Positions 17,628 to 26,671 of a DNA stretch of 64,000 bases are shown one piece after another (the first letter of the stretch is position 1; each line of letters starts with the position of its first letter). A model generated the notes under the pieces. That model did not search any database. It saw nothing but the letters and a program-made list of their open reading frames with translations, and was not told where the DNA came from. The DNA comes from Paenibacillus antri (GTDB lineage: Bacteria; Bacillota; Bacilli; Paenibacillales; YIM-B00363): assembly GCF_005765165.1 (NCBI RefSeq), contig NZ_VCIW01000013.1, forward strand, positions 124,001 to 188,000. The letters run 5' to 3'. The position numbers and the translations under genes are program-made.

Positions 17628-18884
17628 TTGACTCGCACCTTATTCCCTAGGTTGAAGGGAAACAGCAGAGGCTGTCTCGCTTTCGAACCTTTGTTTTTGC
17701 TGCCATACAGCATGTTCGCTACCTACTCCACCATCTATATGCACGAACTCGGGCTTAGCGAAACCCAGATCGGATGGGTCACGACGCTGACGCTGGCCGT
17801 TCAGGTGTTTTCGTCGTTCATCAGCGGATATTTGACCGATCGGATGGGTCGGAAGGCCGCGTTGCTGACGTTCGATCTCATTAGCTGGTCCGTCGGAACG
17901 CTGCTCTGGGCCGTGTCTCAGAACGTTTGGTTTTTCGTTGCCGCCGCCTTCATCAACGGTTTTCAACGAGTACCTCATACTGCGTTCTACTGCTTGCTGG
18001 TCGAAGATACGGAACCGAAGGAACGAACCTATGTCTTCACAGTGCTTCAGGTGATCGGCGTCGTCGGCGGTCTGTTCGCGCCGCTCGGCGGACTGCTCGT
18101 TCATCATTACGGCACGGTAACGGGCGTCCGAATCATGTACGTCCTGGCATTCGCGTTAATGACCGCTCAGTTCCTGGGACGCCACTTTACGACGCATGAG
18201 ACGGAGATGGGGCAACGCAAGAAGCGAGAGACGCGGGAGCTTGGTCTCAAGGCGAGCCTGCGCGATTACATGACGACAATGAGGGCTATCTTTGCCGACA
18301 GAAGCCTGCTGCTCATGTTTGGCGTCTACATCCTATTTAACTTTCAAATGACGGTGAAGGGGACGTATCTCGCGCTGTATCTGAAAGACGAGCTCGGGGT
18401 GGCGGACAACCTGATCTCCATCGTGCCTGCCGTCTCTTCGGTCGTCATGCTGCTCGTGCTATGGCTCGTAACGCCGAGAATTCCGGAGCGCTTGATGCAT
18501 CGCATGTTGTCGTGGGGGTTCGTCTTGTCGGCCGTATCGAACGCCATGCTCGCCTTGACTCCGACGGGCTCCATGGGCTGGATCGCCGCCAGCACGGTGT
18601 TGGCCGCCGGCGCAACCATGATTACAGCCCCGTACTTGGAAGCCGCGGTCGCGAACGCTATCGACGACGAGCAGCGGGCGAAGATGTTCGCATTGTTGTC
18701 CGTGCTCGTTCTCCTCGTCGTCTCCCCTTCCGGGATTATCGGCGGCTGGGCGTACTCGCTCGACCCGCGGATGCCGATCTGGCTCGTTACGGGCGCCTTC
18801 GCGCTCAGCCTCCCCCTTCTCGTTGCGGTGGGGCGGCCGGGGAGCCGGACGTTAGGCGTAACGCCTCCCGTCTCTTCGGAATGA
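17628..18884 (+). CDS. MFS transporter
   Basis: 418 residues, about 12 membrane helices. The loop 2-3 motif GYLTDRMGRKA (MFS motif A) identifies the superfamily; the second half has a weaker copy. The long central loop separates helices 6 and 7. TTG start with GGGAGGA 7 nt upstream. Substrate unknown; drug or metabolite export is usual for this type. It stands alone, ended by a strong terminator. Confidence 0.85.
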   Translation: MTRTLFPRLKGNSRGCLAFEPLFLLPYSMFATYSTIYMHELGLSETQIGWVTTLTLAVQVFSSFISGYLTDRMGRKAALLTFDLISWSVGTLLWAVSQNVWFFVAAAFINGFQRVPHTAFYCLLVEDTEPKERTYVFTVLQVIGVVGGLFAPLGGLLVHHYGTVTGVRIMYVLAFALMTAQFLGRHFTTHETEMGQRKKRETRELGLKASLRDYMTTMRAIFADRSLLLMFGVYILFNFQMTVKGTYLALYLKDELGVADNLISIVPAVSSVVMLLVLWLVTPRIPERLMHRMLSWGFVLSAVSNAMLALTPTGSMGWIAASTVLAAGATMITAPYLEAAVANAIDDEQRAKMFALLSVLVLLVVSPSGIIGGWAYSLDPRMPIWLVTGAFALSLPLLVAVGRPGSRTLGVTPPVSSE

Positions 18885-18888
18885 TTAC

Positions 18889-18917
18889 GCTCGCCACGCG
18901 TTGGCGAGCTTTTTTTT
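18889..18917 (+). terminator. Rho-independent terminator of MFS gene
   Basis: GCTCGCCA / TGGCGAGC perfect 8-bp stem, loop CGCGT, followed by eight T. Confidence 0.92.
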
Positions 18918-18920
18918 ATA

Positions 18921-18973
18921 TTTTAGAAAGTTTTTAGAATTGCTTTCGAGCGTTTTTAGACTCCTCCTTTAGA
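18921..18973 (+). promoter_or_regulatory. Phased TTTAGA direct repeats upstream of the secreted protein/ABC/two-component operon
   Basis: TTTAGA starts at 18922, 18933, 18955 and 18968; the first three lie in a longer TTTTAGA or TTTTTAGA, at 11 and 22 bp spacing, that is one and two helix turns. OmpR/PhoB-type regulators often bind such tandem repeats, and the operon that follows encodes one (22946-23662). Confidence 0.55.
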
Positions 18974-19025
18974 CTGAAGTTGTAAGCGAGAGAGAAACCC
19001 ATACAACCTAAAGGAGAGAGTTAGA

Positions 19026-19997
19026 ATGATGAAGAAAAGCAAAGTATTGATGGTCGGCGCGGCAATCGGCGCAGTGAGCTTGTTCGCGGTGACGGCGCTG
19101 GCGTCGACGCCGAACACGGCGGGCTACGACGCGTTCAAAGCGGTGTTGAAAGCGAATCAGCAAGCGGAGGATACGTTCGCAAGCGCCGCGATCGACGGTC
19201 GCTTCACCATCGCGGCGGACGGCGAGACGATCCTGACGGCGGACGGAACGACGAAGATGCGGCACGCGGGCGACGCGCCGACGGCAAGCAGCGAATTCGA
19301 CTTTACCCTCTTGGGCATCGAACGCGCCGGCAGCATGTACTACGGCCACGGCGAGAGCGCTTATTTCGTAGACCGTACGCATGATCTCCATTACCAGGTG
19401 ATCAACCTCGATCATGGCCAAGTCAACGAGCACGAATGGCGACAGGAAGGGGAGCATCATGACCGGCCGATGACCAAAGCGGAAGAAGCGCTGCTCGATT
19501 ACATGGTCGGCGACCTGAAGAACGAGTTCAGCGTGACGAACCATGCGGACGGGACGAAGACGATATCGGTCGACGTAAGCAAGGATGAAATTCCGGTGCC
19601 GCTGCAGCTGCTGATGGACGTAGCGGCGGCAGGGGATCGGAACGAACGCACGAATGCTCCTGAACCTACGGAAGAGTGGGAGAGAATCAAGCAATTTCCT
19701 TTCTTCCAGGGTCTCGAGGAAGGACTGAATTTGGAGGAGCATCTTCCGGAGTTGACGGATGACGTGGCGTTAGAGCGAGTGCAGTTGCAACTGACGGTCG
19801 ATGCGAACGACAAATTGCTGAGCGTTCAAGGCGAGCTCGAGGTAAGCGGCAAAGACGAAGCCGGCGATCTCCATCGCGTTGAGATCGAAGGCGCAGGAGA
19901 AATCAGCGGCGTCAATGCAACGACGCCCGACGCGTACGACCCGTCCGGCAAGTCCGTCGAAATCGTCGACGCGGCATCGTTCGGCGACCGAAACTAA
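19026..19997 (+). CDS. Secreted protein at head of ABC/two-component operon
   Basis: 323 residues. Signal peptide (KKSKVLMVGAAIGAVSLF, cleavage near ALA-S at about 27). The mature part is hydrophilic and beta-rich, with His/Glu-rich stretches (EHEWRQEGEHHDRP); it resembles lipoprotein/carrier-like folds that bind hydrophobic ligands only in overall pattern. No catalytic motif. AAAGGAG precedes the ATG. It is followed after 21 bp by the ABC ATPase, so it is likely a partner or sensor of the transporter and of the kinase downstream. Confidence 0.75.
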   Translation: MMKKSKVLMVGAAIGAVSLFAVTALASTPNTAGYDAFKAVLKANQQAEDTFASAAIDGRFTIAADGETILTADGTTKMRHAGDAPTASSEFDFTLLGIERAGSMYYGHGESAYFVDRTHDLHYQVINLDHGQVNEHEWRQEGEHHDRPMTKAEEALLDYMVGDLKNEFSVTNHADGTKTISVDVSKDEIPVPLQLLMDVAAAGDRNERTNAPEPTEEWERIKQFPFFQGLEEGLNLEEHLPELTDDVALERVQLQLTVDANDKLLSVQGELEVSGKDEAGDLHRVEIEGAGEISGVNATTPDAYDPSGKSVEIVDAASFGDRN

Positions 19998-20018
19998 CGC
20001 AACCCCTGGGAGGACCTT

Positions 20019-20741
20019 ATGTTCGAAGTCAACGATCTAACGAAGGTCTATCCCGGTGGCCGCGGCATCCAAGGCCTCAACCTCGCCGTTCGCGCAGGCG
20101 AGGTTGTCGCTTTATTGGGGCCGAACGGAGCCGGGAAGACGACCGCGCTGTTAGCGATGGGGGGCTGCCTCCGGACGGACCGCGGCGAAGCGCTCTGGGA
20201 AGGGGTATCCGTTACCGAGCGGCCCTATCCGTCCAAGCTTCATATCGGTCTTATGATCGGCGAACCGGCGCCTTATCCTTACCTTACCGGCTACGACTAT
20301 CTGAAACTCTACCACAAACTGTATCCGGGCATCGATGAGGTGCGCATCCAACATACTTTGGAGCTTGTAGGGATGACGGCGCACCGTCGCGTCAAGATCA
20401 AGCATTACTCCACCGGCATGAAGCAGCGGATCGATCTCGCGAGCGCGCTCTTGCATCGGCCGAAGCTGCTGCTTCTCGACGAACCGTTCTCGGGCATGGA
20501 CATCGAGGGCCGCCGCGAGATGGCTGCGATGCTGCGCTGCCTTGTCACCGAGACAGGCATGAGCCTCGTCGTTTCTTCTCACTTGGTGCACGACATCGAA
20601 GACCTGATCACGCATGCTTGCATCGTGTACGACGGGCGACAGGTCGAAACCGCGAGCTTGCAGCGAATCAGGGAATCGTTCGAAAACGTGGAGGATTATT
20701 ATTTGCACTGCGTCGCAAAGCATAGGGGCGGTGCCGCATGA
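20019..20741 (+). CDS. ABC transporter ATP-binding protein
   Basis: 240 residues. Walker A GPNGAGKTT at about 35-43, signature YSTGMKQR near 129, Walker B LLLLDEPF near 150, His switch in SSHL near 187. Single-domain ATPase of the CcmA/ABC-2 export type, partner of the permease that overlaps it by 4 bp. Such pairs with a dedicated histidine kinase and regulator often export antimicrobial peptides or envelope lipids. GGGAGG precedes the ATG. Confidence 0.9.
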   Translation: MFEVNDLTKVYPGGRGIQGLNLAVRAGEVVALLGPNGAGKTTALLAMGGCLRTDRGEALWEGVSVTERPYPSKLHIGLMIGEPAPYPYLTGYDYLKLYHKLYPGIDEVRIQHTLELVGMTAHRRVKIKHYSTGMKQRIDLASALLHRPKLLLLDEPFSGMDIEGRREMAAMLRCLVTETGMSLVVSSHLVHDIEDLITHACIVYDGRQVETASLQRIRESFENVEDYYLHCVAKHRGGAA

Positions 20742-21463
20742 TCCGGCAGTGGACTTATCTGACGGGGGAAGAACTGCGCAAGCTGTTCCGAGGCAGCAAG
20801 CTTATCGTTTTGCTTCTGCTTTCCTTCTTCATCGGCGTTCTCTTCGTCCTGATCGGCGGCTACTTGGGACTGGATGGGAATGTATCGTTGATTGCGCTTA
20901 AAATGATGCTTGCAGTCCTGTTGCCGTTATTCATGGCTTCCTTGGGCAGCGAGCTCATGGTTACCGAATGGAAGGACGGCACGATCAAGAATGCGCTGAA
21001 GCTGCCGCTCAGCCGCGAAATGATTTATTTGGGCAAATTGTCGGCGGGATGGACGGCCGGCGCATTGATCGTTCTCAGTGTTTTCATACCAACGTTTTTG
21101 GGCGGCTTATTGCTTGGAGGGATGCCGTCGCCGTCCGCGATTGGGGCAACCGTCGCAACCTATGCGTCCGCGGTCGTGTTTTGCGGATTGCTTCTGATTC
21201 TGTCGAACAGCGTCTCGCTGTGGGCGGGGAGCAGCGGGGTCGGGCTTGTGGCGTGCGTCCTGATCTGGATGGGAATGAGCTTCGTCGGGTTGTTCGAGCC
21301 GGAATACAGCCGGTTCTTCGTGACCGGCTATGCGGATTGGCTGCAGCCGCTGCTTCGCGGCGGTGACGCCGGGACTTCTTTATCGATGTTGCTATTTATG
21401 ACAGCCTACTATATCATTGGCACTATATTGGGTATGCTAGCCTTCCAAAGGAAAGAAATTTAA
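20738..21463 (+). CDS. ABC-2 type transporter permease
   Basis: 241 residues with six hydrophobic segments (about 20-45, 55-75, 100-125, 140-160, 168-185, 215-235) and the early ELRKLFRG/EWKDGTIKNAL motifs typical of ABC-2 permeases. It overlaps the ATPase gene by ATGA, so the two are coupled in translation. It forms the membrane channel of the exporter. Confidence 0.85.
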   Translation: MIRQWTYLTGEELRKLFRGSKLIVLLLLSFFIGVLFVLIGGYLGLDGNVSLIALKMMLAVLLPLFMASLGSELMVTEWKDGTIKNALKLPLSREMIYLGKLSAGWTAGALIVLSVFIPTFLGGLLLGGMPSPSAIGATVATYASAVVFCGLLLILSNSVSLWAGSSGVGLVACVLIWMGMSFVGLFEPEYSRFFVTGYADWLQPLLRGGDAGTSLSMLLFMTAYYIIGTILGMLAFQRKEI

Positions 21464-21466
21464 CCT

Positions 21467-22942
21467 ATGTCCATTCGTTTGAAGCTCTTATTAACGTATA
21501 TCGTCGGGATCTTCTTGACGGCCCTGATCGTGGCGGCGACGGGCATCGGGGTCGTCACGGCAGCCGTTTCGTACTTCGCAAGCAGCCTCGTGAAGGAACA
21601 AAGCGCGGAAGAGGCGTTCCGCAGAGGCATCGATATCGTAGTCGACCTGCGCTATGCGGAGCGGTACGCGCCGGAACAGCTGGCGTCCCCCGCGTTCGCG
21701 GTTCCGATCGGCGATCGGCTGGAGCCGTTCGGGGGCTTCCTCGTAGTGCAGCAGGGGGAACGATGGGAAAGCTACGGCGCGTTGAAGGAAGGGGAAGCGT
21801 TCCTGTCGTTTCTGGAGCGGGAAGCGCAAGTTCCGACTCACCATTCGGACAGCCTATTCCTTACGAGCTCCTGGGACAACCGGGAACTGCTCTCCTTACG
21901 GTACGACTTTCCGGAAATCGAAGCCCCCTTGTCCTATTATCTCATCATCGATGTGACCGATACGGAAGCGAAGGGCGATCGGTTCCAACTGTTCCTGCTT
22001 CTCGGCATTTCGACGTTGCTTGGCATCATCTTGATTCCGCTGCTCTGGATCACGACAATGGATATCGTGAGGCCGCTGCGCAAGCTGGAGCAGGGCTCTC
22101 AACGGATCGCGGAAGGGGACCTGGATTTCAGCTTGCACTCGAAGCTTCGGAACGAAGTGGGCAGCGTCATTCGCTCTTACGAGAAGATGCGCAGCGAGCT
22201 GCAGCGATCCATTAGCGCCCAACTGGCTCTGGAAGAAAACCGCAAACAGCTGGTTTCCAATATATCGCATGATTTGAAGACGCCGCTCACCTCGATCAAG
22301 GGATACGTAGAAGGGATCAGGGTGGGCATTGCGAACGATCCGGAGAAACTGAACAAGTATATCGACGTGATCTATTCGAAGACGCTGGATATGGACCGGA
22401 TGATCGACGATTTGTTCCTTCTATCGAAGCTGGATTTGCAGCAAGAGAGGTTTCACCTCGAAGCGGTGCCGCTGCAACAATTTTACGAACAAACCATGAA
22501 CGAATTGCGAATGGAGTACGAAGGCGAAGGCATTGCGCTGACGAGCGAGTACGAGGCCGGGCCTGACGCTTCGGCGATGATGGATGCCCAGAAAATCAAA
22601 CGGGTCATTCTGAACATCGTCAGCAACTCGGTGAAATTTATGGATAAACCGGATCCGCGCATCCATATTCATTTCGGGCGGCGGGATGGTCAATGGGTTG
22701 TCGGCGTAACGGATAACGGCCCCGGTCTGACGCCCGTCGAGCTTGAACATATCTTTGACCGTTTCTACCGCGCCGATGCGAACCGGAATCAGAACGTGGC
22801 CGGTTCGGGGTTGGGCCTTGCGATCGCGAAGCAGGTCATTACGTATCATGGCGGAACGATCCACGCGAAGAGCGAATCGGGACGTTATCTGACGATATTG
22901 TTTGCAATACCGATGAACAACGACCGTGACGGGAGAGCGTAG
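21467..22942 (+). CDS. Sensor histidine kinase
   Basis: 491 residues. Membrane helices about 6-36 and 173-198 enclose an extracellular sensor of about 135 residues; HAMP about 200-252; HisKA with phospho-acceptor His268 in ISHDLKTPLTSIKG; HATPase with N-box NIVSNSVKF and G-boxes DNGPGL and GSGLGLAI. It should phosphorylate the adjacent OmpR-type regulator. It begins 3 bp after the permease, in one operon with the ABC exporter, and so may sense the exported compound. Confidence 0.9.
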   Translation: MSIRLKLLLTYIVGIFLTALIVAATGIGVVTAAVSYFASSLVKEQSAEEAFRRGIDIVVDLRYAERYAPEQLASPAFAVPIGDRLEPFGGFLVVQQGERWESYGALKEGEAFLSFLEREAQVPTHHSDSLFLTSSWDNRELLSLRYDFPEIEAPLSYYLIIDVTDTEAKGDRFQLFLLLGISTLLGIILIPLLWITTMDIVRPLRKLEQGSQRIAEGDLDFSLHSKLRNEVGSVIRSYEKMRSELQRSISAQLALEENRKQLVSNISHDLKTPLTSIKGYVEGIRVGIANDPEKLNKYIDVIYSKTLDMDRMIDDLFLLSKLDLQQERFHLEAVPLQQFYEQTMNELRMEYEGEGIALTSEYEAGPDASAMMDAQKIKRVILNIVSNSVKFMDKPDPRIHIHFGRRDGQWVVGVTDNGPGLTPVELEHIFDRFYRADANRNQNVAGSGLGLAIAKQVITYHGGTIHAKSESGRYLTILFAIPMNNDRDGRA

Positions 22943-22945
22943 GAT

Positions 22946-23662
22946 ATGGGAAAACGGAAGGTGTTGATCGTCGAGGACGATCAAGCGATCGCCGATCTGG
23001 AGCGGGATTTCCTCGAGGTGCACGGATATGACGTGACCGTTCGGACAGACGGGAGGCAGGCGCTCGAGGAGGCGTTGGCGCAAGAGTATCATCTAGTTAT
23101 TCTCGACGTCATGCTGCCGGAAATGGACGGCTTCGAAATCTTGCGCAAGATTCGGGAGACGAAGTATATACCGGTGCTGATGGTGTCCGCCCGGAAAGAG
23201 GACATCGACAAGATTCGCGGGCTGGGTCTGGGGGCGGACGATTATGTGACGAAGCCGTTCAGCCCGTCGGAGCTTGTCGCAAGGGTGAAGGCGCACTTGG
23301 AACGATACGACCGGCTTACCGGAGTCGCGGCAGGCGCCGGCTATTCGGTTGTCCGAAAGACGCGGGAGCTGAATATTCGCGGACTCGCGATTCAGGTCGA
23401 GGCCCGGCGGGTGGCGCTGCGCGGCGAAGAGGTCGGATTGACCGCCAAGGAGTTCGACTTGCTGCTCTTCCTCGCGGAAAACCCGGATCGCGTATATTCC
23501 AAGGAAGCGCTGCTGGACAAAGTATGGGGCATCGAGCACTACGGCGATTCCGCTACGGTTACCGTACACATCGGGAAGATTCGCGATAAAATCCAGAAGG
23601 ATCCGACCTCGCATCAGTTTATCGAGACGGTGTGGGGAGCAGGTTATCGGTTTAAAGTGTAA
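22946..23662 (+). CDS. OmpR/PhoB-family response regulator
   Basis: 238 residues. Receiver domain with acidic pair Asp11/Asp12, phospho-acceptor Asp54 (VILDVMLPEMDG) and Lys in TKPFSP; winged-helix DNA-binding domain about 140-238 (SATVTVHIGKIRDKI). GGGAGAGCGTAGGAT precedes the ATG. Last gene of the operon; a hairpin terminator follows. It is the likely reader of the phased repeats at 18921-18973. Confidence 0.92.
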   Translation: MGKRKVLIVEDDQAIADLERDFLEVHGYDVTVRTDGRQALEEALAQEYHLVILDVMLPEMDGFEILRKIRETKYIPVLMVSARKEDIDKIRGLGLGADDYVTKPFSPSELVARVKAHLERYDRLTGVAAGAGYSVVRKTRELNIRGLAIQVEARRVALRGEEVGLTAKEFDLLLFLAENPDRVYSKEALLDKVWGIEHYGDSATVTVHIGKIRDKIQKDPTSHQFIETVWGAGYRFKV

Positions 23663-23695
23663 CCTTGCAGGTCATGACAGGAACATAGACGGAAC

Positions 23696-23724
23696 AAACC
23701 CGCGGATCAAGCGGGTTTTTGTTT
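23696..23724 (+). terminator. Terminator of the ABC/two-component operon
   Basis: AAACCCGC / GCGGGTTT, perfect 8-bp stem, loop GGATCAA, then a T-rich tail. Confidence 0.88.
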
Positions 23725-23765
23725 TTTCTAACAACAAAAATAACGTACATATCATTAATTATTTA

Positions 23766-23815
23766 TTGTAAAACGATATATTCCATGTTAATATCGTAAG
23801 GCCGGAACAGTTCCG
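23766..23815 (+). promoter_or_regulatory. Promoter with two inverted repeats upstream of DUF817 gene
   Basis: TTGTAA (23766-23771), 17 bp, TAATAT (23789-23794) is a plausible promoter. ACGATAT/ATATCGT (23773-23779, 23791-23797) spans the spacer and -10. CGGAAC-A-GTTCCG (23803-23815), a perfect palindrome, sits at the expected transcript start. Together they suggest repressor control. Confidence 0.5.
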
Positions 23816-23844
23816 ACGAATTCGCTGTAAGGAGACAGAACGAA

Positions 23845-24711
23845 TTGGAAATGTATCGAATCCACGAACAGAGGAAGCCGGAAGGGGAGATGTTTATGGA
23901 AAGACGCTTATTGCATGCGCTACAGCAGCTTGTGCGCTTCGGCTGGCAGCAAGCGCTGTCTTGCGTGTTTCCCGTTGTCATCTTCGCTTCGCTGGCTCTG
24001 ACGAAGCTGATCCCTCTTCCCTGGCTTCCCCGCTACGACTGGCTGCTGCTCATTTGTCTTGCCATGCAGGTATGGATGCTTCGCTCCGGACTTGAAACCC
24101 GGGACGAGCTGAAAGTGATCACCGTCTTCCACCTCATCGGCTTGGCTCTGGAACTGTTCAAAGTGCACATGGGATCTTGGTCGTACCCGGAAGAAGGCTG
24201 GACGAAGGTAGGCGGAGTCCCTTTGTACAGCGGATTTATGTATGCCAGCGTAGCCAGTTACCTGTGCCAGGCGTGGCGTCGCATGAATGTCGACCTTGTT
24301 CGTTGGCCTTCGCTCTGGCTGGTTACCCCGCTTGCGGCTTCCATCTACCTGAATTTCTTCACCCACCATTATTGGATCGACATTCGTTGGTGGTTGTCGG
24401 CTTTGGTGCTGATCTTGTTTTGGAGAACCTGGGTTACCTTCGAGGTCGGCCGTCATCGCTACCGCATGCCGCTGTCCCTCTCCTTCGTGCTGATCGGTTT
24501 CTTTATTTGGATTGCGGAGAACGTCGCAACCTTCTTCGGCGCATGGGAATACCCGAATCAATCCGACGTCTGGCGCCTCGTCCATGTCGGGAAGGTCAGT
24601 TCCTGGCTGCTGCTTGTCATCGTCAGCTTTCTGATCGTCGCCGCGTTGAAGCAAGTCAAAGAGCGGCGGCCTGGGGCGGAGAAGGATCGTTGGAACTCGA
24701 TTCGAAGCTGA
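23845..24711 (+). CDS. DUF817 (YoaT-like) integral membrane protein
   Basis: Up to 288 residues, about seven to eight membrane helices. The DUF817 pattern is visible: ELFKVHMGSWSYPE, GVPLYSGFMYASVASY and AENVATFFGAWEYPNQ. Function of the family is unknown. Two starts are possible: TTG at 23845 with AAGGAG 9 nt away, or ATG at 23896 with AAGGGGAG 7 nt away, which gives 271 residues. The promoter region holds two inverted repeats. Confidence 0.85.
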   Translation: MEMYRIHEQRKPEGEMFMERRLLHALQQLVRFGWQQALSCVFPVVIFASLALTKLIPLPWLPRYDWLLLICLAMQVWMLRSGLETRDELKVITVFHLIGLALELFKVHMGSWSYPEEGWTKVGGVPLYSGFMYASVASYLCQAWRRMNVDLVRWPSLWLVTPLAASIYLNFFTHHYWIDIRWWLSALVLILFWRTWVTFEVGRHRYRMPLSLSFVLIGFFIWIAENVATFFGAWEYPNQSDVWRLVHVGKVSSWLLLVIVSFLIVAALKQVKERRPGAEKDRWNSIRS

Positions 24712-24721
24712 AGAAGATGCG

Positions 24722-24766
24722 AGGCCGTCCTGATCGGTTCGATTCCGAGCAAGGACGGCCTTTTTG
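24722..24766 (+). terminator. Terminator of DUF817 gene
   Basis: AGGCCGTCC / GGACGGCCT perfect 9-bp stem with a 22-nt loop, followed by TTTTT. Confidence 0.85.
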
Positions 24767-24843
24767 CTAGCTGCGCTATTCGGAAAACAGGCGTTCCCGA
24801 TGCTATACTGATAAGAGCAGATGCGAAAGAGAGGTTAGGGATC

Positions 24844-25524
24844 GTGACGAAAAAACAAGGAATCGTCCCGTTGTTCCTCGAGATGGACGCGGGCGGCAGA
24901 CCATTCCCGGTTCATGCAACGGCGATCTGGGACGGGGAGGAAGCGACGATCGTCGACACCGGTATTCCAGGACAGCTTGAGCTCTTACGAGCCGCGTTGG
25001 AGAAGGAAGGCATACCGTTCGACAACGTTGTCCGAATCCTGATCACGCATCAGGACCGCGACCATATCGGCAGCTTGCCGGAGCTCGTTGCCACAGGGGG
25101 CGGGCGCATCGAGGTGTTGTGCCACGAGGTCGGAAAGCCGTACCTCCAGGGGGAGACGCCGCTCGTGAAGAGCGGAACGCTCGCGACGCCCGTCGCGGTA
25201 ACCCGCACGTTCCGAGACGGGGATATTCTGCCGATCGCGGGCGGCTTGCGTGTCGTATACACCCCGGGACATACGCCGGATCATACGAGCTTCTACCACA
25301 TGCCGAGCCGTACGTTGATTTCCGGCGACGCGCTGACGGCCAAGGATGGCGTCCTTATGCCGTTTAATCCCGACTTTACACCGGCCCGGGAGGAAGCCTT
25401 GCGTTCGATCGAGAAGCTGCTGGATTTTAAGATCGATACGGTGATCGCTTACCATGGCGGGGTATGCAGCGGGAGCATTCGGGAACGGCTTCTTGAAATC
25501 GTGAGAACGGCGTCAAGCGCATAG
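24844..25524 (+). CDS. MBL-fold metallo-hydrolase (YflN-like)
   Basis: 226 residues. Metallo-beta-lactamase fold: THQDRDHIGS is the HxxxDH metal site in the form common to YflN-like Bacillus enzymes; HTPDHTS, SGDAL and the C-terminal YHGG supply the other ligands. Soluble, cytosolic. Substrate unknown. GTG start, with GAGAGG upstream. Confidence 0.85.
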   Translation: MTKKQGIVPLFLEMDAGGRPFPVHATAIWDGEEATIVDTGIPGQLELLRAALEKEGIPFDNVVRILITHQDRDHIGSLPELVATGGGRIEVLCHEVGKPYLQGETPLVKSGTLATPVAVTRTFRDGDILPIAGGLRVVYTPGHTPDHTSFYHMPSRTLISGDALTAKDGVLMPFNPDFTPAREEALRSIEKLLDFKIDTVIAYHGGVCSGSIRERLLEIVRTASSA

Positions 25525-25602
25525 GTAGACGAGGTGTTATTGTCCTTGGGGATGGAGATAACCCCGACTGGCATTTGAATGATGATCAGAGGAGGTCCTA
25601 GG

Positions 25603-26163
25603 TTGCCATATCCCTTTGACTGTATAAGCGATTTTATGTTTTTCGAAACGAACATAGAGAAGTCGGACGTCATCGTAATCCCGGGAGCAAGCCATCCGCA
25701 ATTAGCCGAGAAGGCTGCGGGGTTGTACCACGCGGGGATCGCACCGTATATTTTGCCGTCGGGCGGCGCCACTCCACATGTAAAAACCACGGAATGGGAG
25801 TTCTTGCGAGATGTAGGATTGTCCCTAGGAGTTCCTCCGGATGCAATACTGAAAGAGGATCAAGCGACGAACACCTTCGAAAATGCGCGTTTCTCATTGA
25901 ACGCGTTGCATCAACATGGAATACAGCCGAAAAAAGTTGTGTTGGTCTGTAAAAATTATCACGCGCGAAGGGCGCTCCTGACTTATCAATTCGTGTTTCC
26001 AAGAGAGACCGGTTTTTATGTTAGTCCTGTAATCGATAAAACAGGGACTACGAGAGACAACTGGTATCTTAGCGAAACAAGAATTAACTACGTAATGAAC
26101 GAGCTGGAAAAGGTGGGGAAATACTTTAGACCCGCTATATACCGAGTTGGATCGGGCAGCTAA
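25603..26163 (+). CDS. YdcF family (DUF218) protein
   Basis: 186 residues from the TTG at 25603, chosen because AGAGGAGG lies 7 nt before it; an upstream ATG at 25579 would place this site inside the gene. DUF218 pattern: DVIVIPGASHP at the start, ATNTFENARFS in the middle and LVCKNYHARRALLTYQF near the end. No membrane helix, unlike SanA-type members. Exact function unknown; some relatives bind S-adenosylmethionine. A lipoprotein gene follows closely and may be cotranscribed. Confidence 0.82.
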   Translation: MPYPFDCISDFMFFETNIEKSDVIVIPGASHPQLAEKAAGLYHAGIAPYILPSGGATPHVKTTEWEFLRDVGLSLGVPPDAILKEDQATNTFENARFSLNALHQHGIQPKKVVLVCKNYHARRALLTYQFVFPRETGFYVSPVIDKTGTTRDNWYLSETRINYVMNELEKVGKYFRPAIYRVGSGS

Positions 26164-26192
26164 TGCCGATATTGGGGTTTAGGGGGATGATA

Positions 26193-26561
26193 ATGAACGT
26201 ACGACATGTAAGGGTAGCCTTATTATTTATTTTCGCTCTAATTCTAGGCTCTTGTTCTAACGACAACGACGAATCTATCGAAACTGCAATGAAATTAAAG
26301 GCATCCTTAACCTTCGATGACTTTGAACAGTTTCAATCTTTATATTTTGAACCTCGAAGAAAACACGCGACCCAAGAGTTGTTTGATCATTTAAAGACTG
26401 TGAATTCGGCAGGAGCAAACTTTAAAGCGTACACCGTGATTACCATGGACAACGGCGAAATGCTGCTCGTAAATTTGACCCCAGGCAATCCGTTCGAAAT
26501 ACAGGATGTTATGATCGTACCCGATGAGTTCAAGTCTTTATTTCACGATATTGCACCGTAG
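26193..26561 (+). CDS. Small lipoprotein of unknown function
   Basis: 122 residues from the ATG at 26193 (AGGGGG about 7 nt upstream). Signal peptide with lipobox LGSC, Cys at about 21. The mature part is hydrophilic with a SNDND start. No family recognised. It starts 30 bp after the YdcF-like gene and is closed by a strong terminator. Confidence 0.7.
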   Translation: MNVRHVRVALLFIFALILGSCSNDNDESIETAMKLKASLTFDDFEQFQSLYFEPRRKHATQELFDHLKTVNSAGANFKAYTVITMDNGEMLLVNLTPGNPFEIQDVMIVPDEFKSLFHDIAP

Positions 26562-26574
26562 TCTCGGCAAGTCG

Positions 26575-26622
26575 GCGGCAGTCTCGGACCTTCCTTCCCG
26601 GTCCGAGGCTGCCGCTTTTTTT
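26575..26622 (+). terminator. Strong Rho-independent terminator
   Basis: GCGGCAGtCTCGGACC / GGTCCGAGgCTGCCGC, 15 of 16 paired (the exception a T-G wobble), followed by a T run. Confidence 0.93.
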
Positions 26623-26671
26623 ACTGCGACGCCTTTGCAAATTATCAAATATCGTTGATCTCGCAGATATT

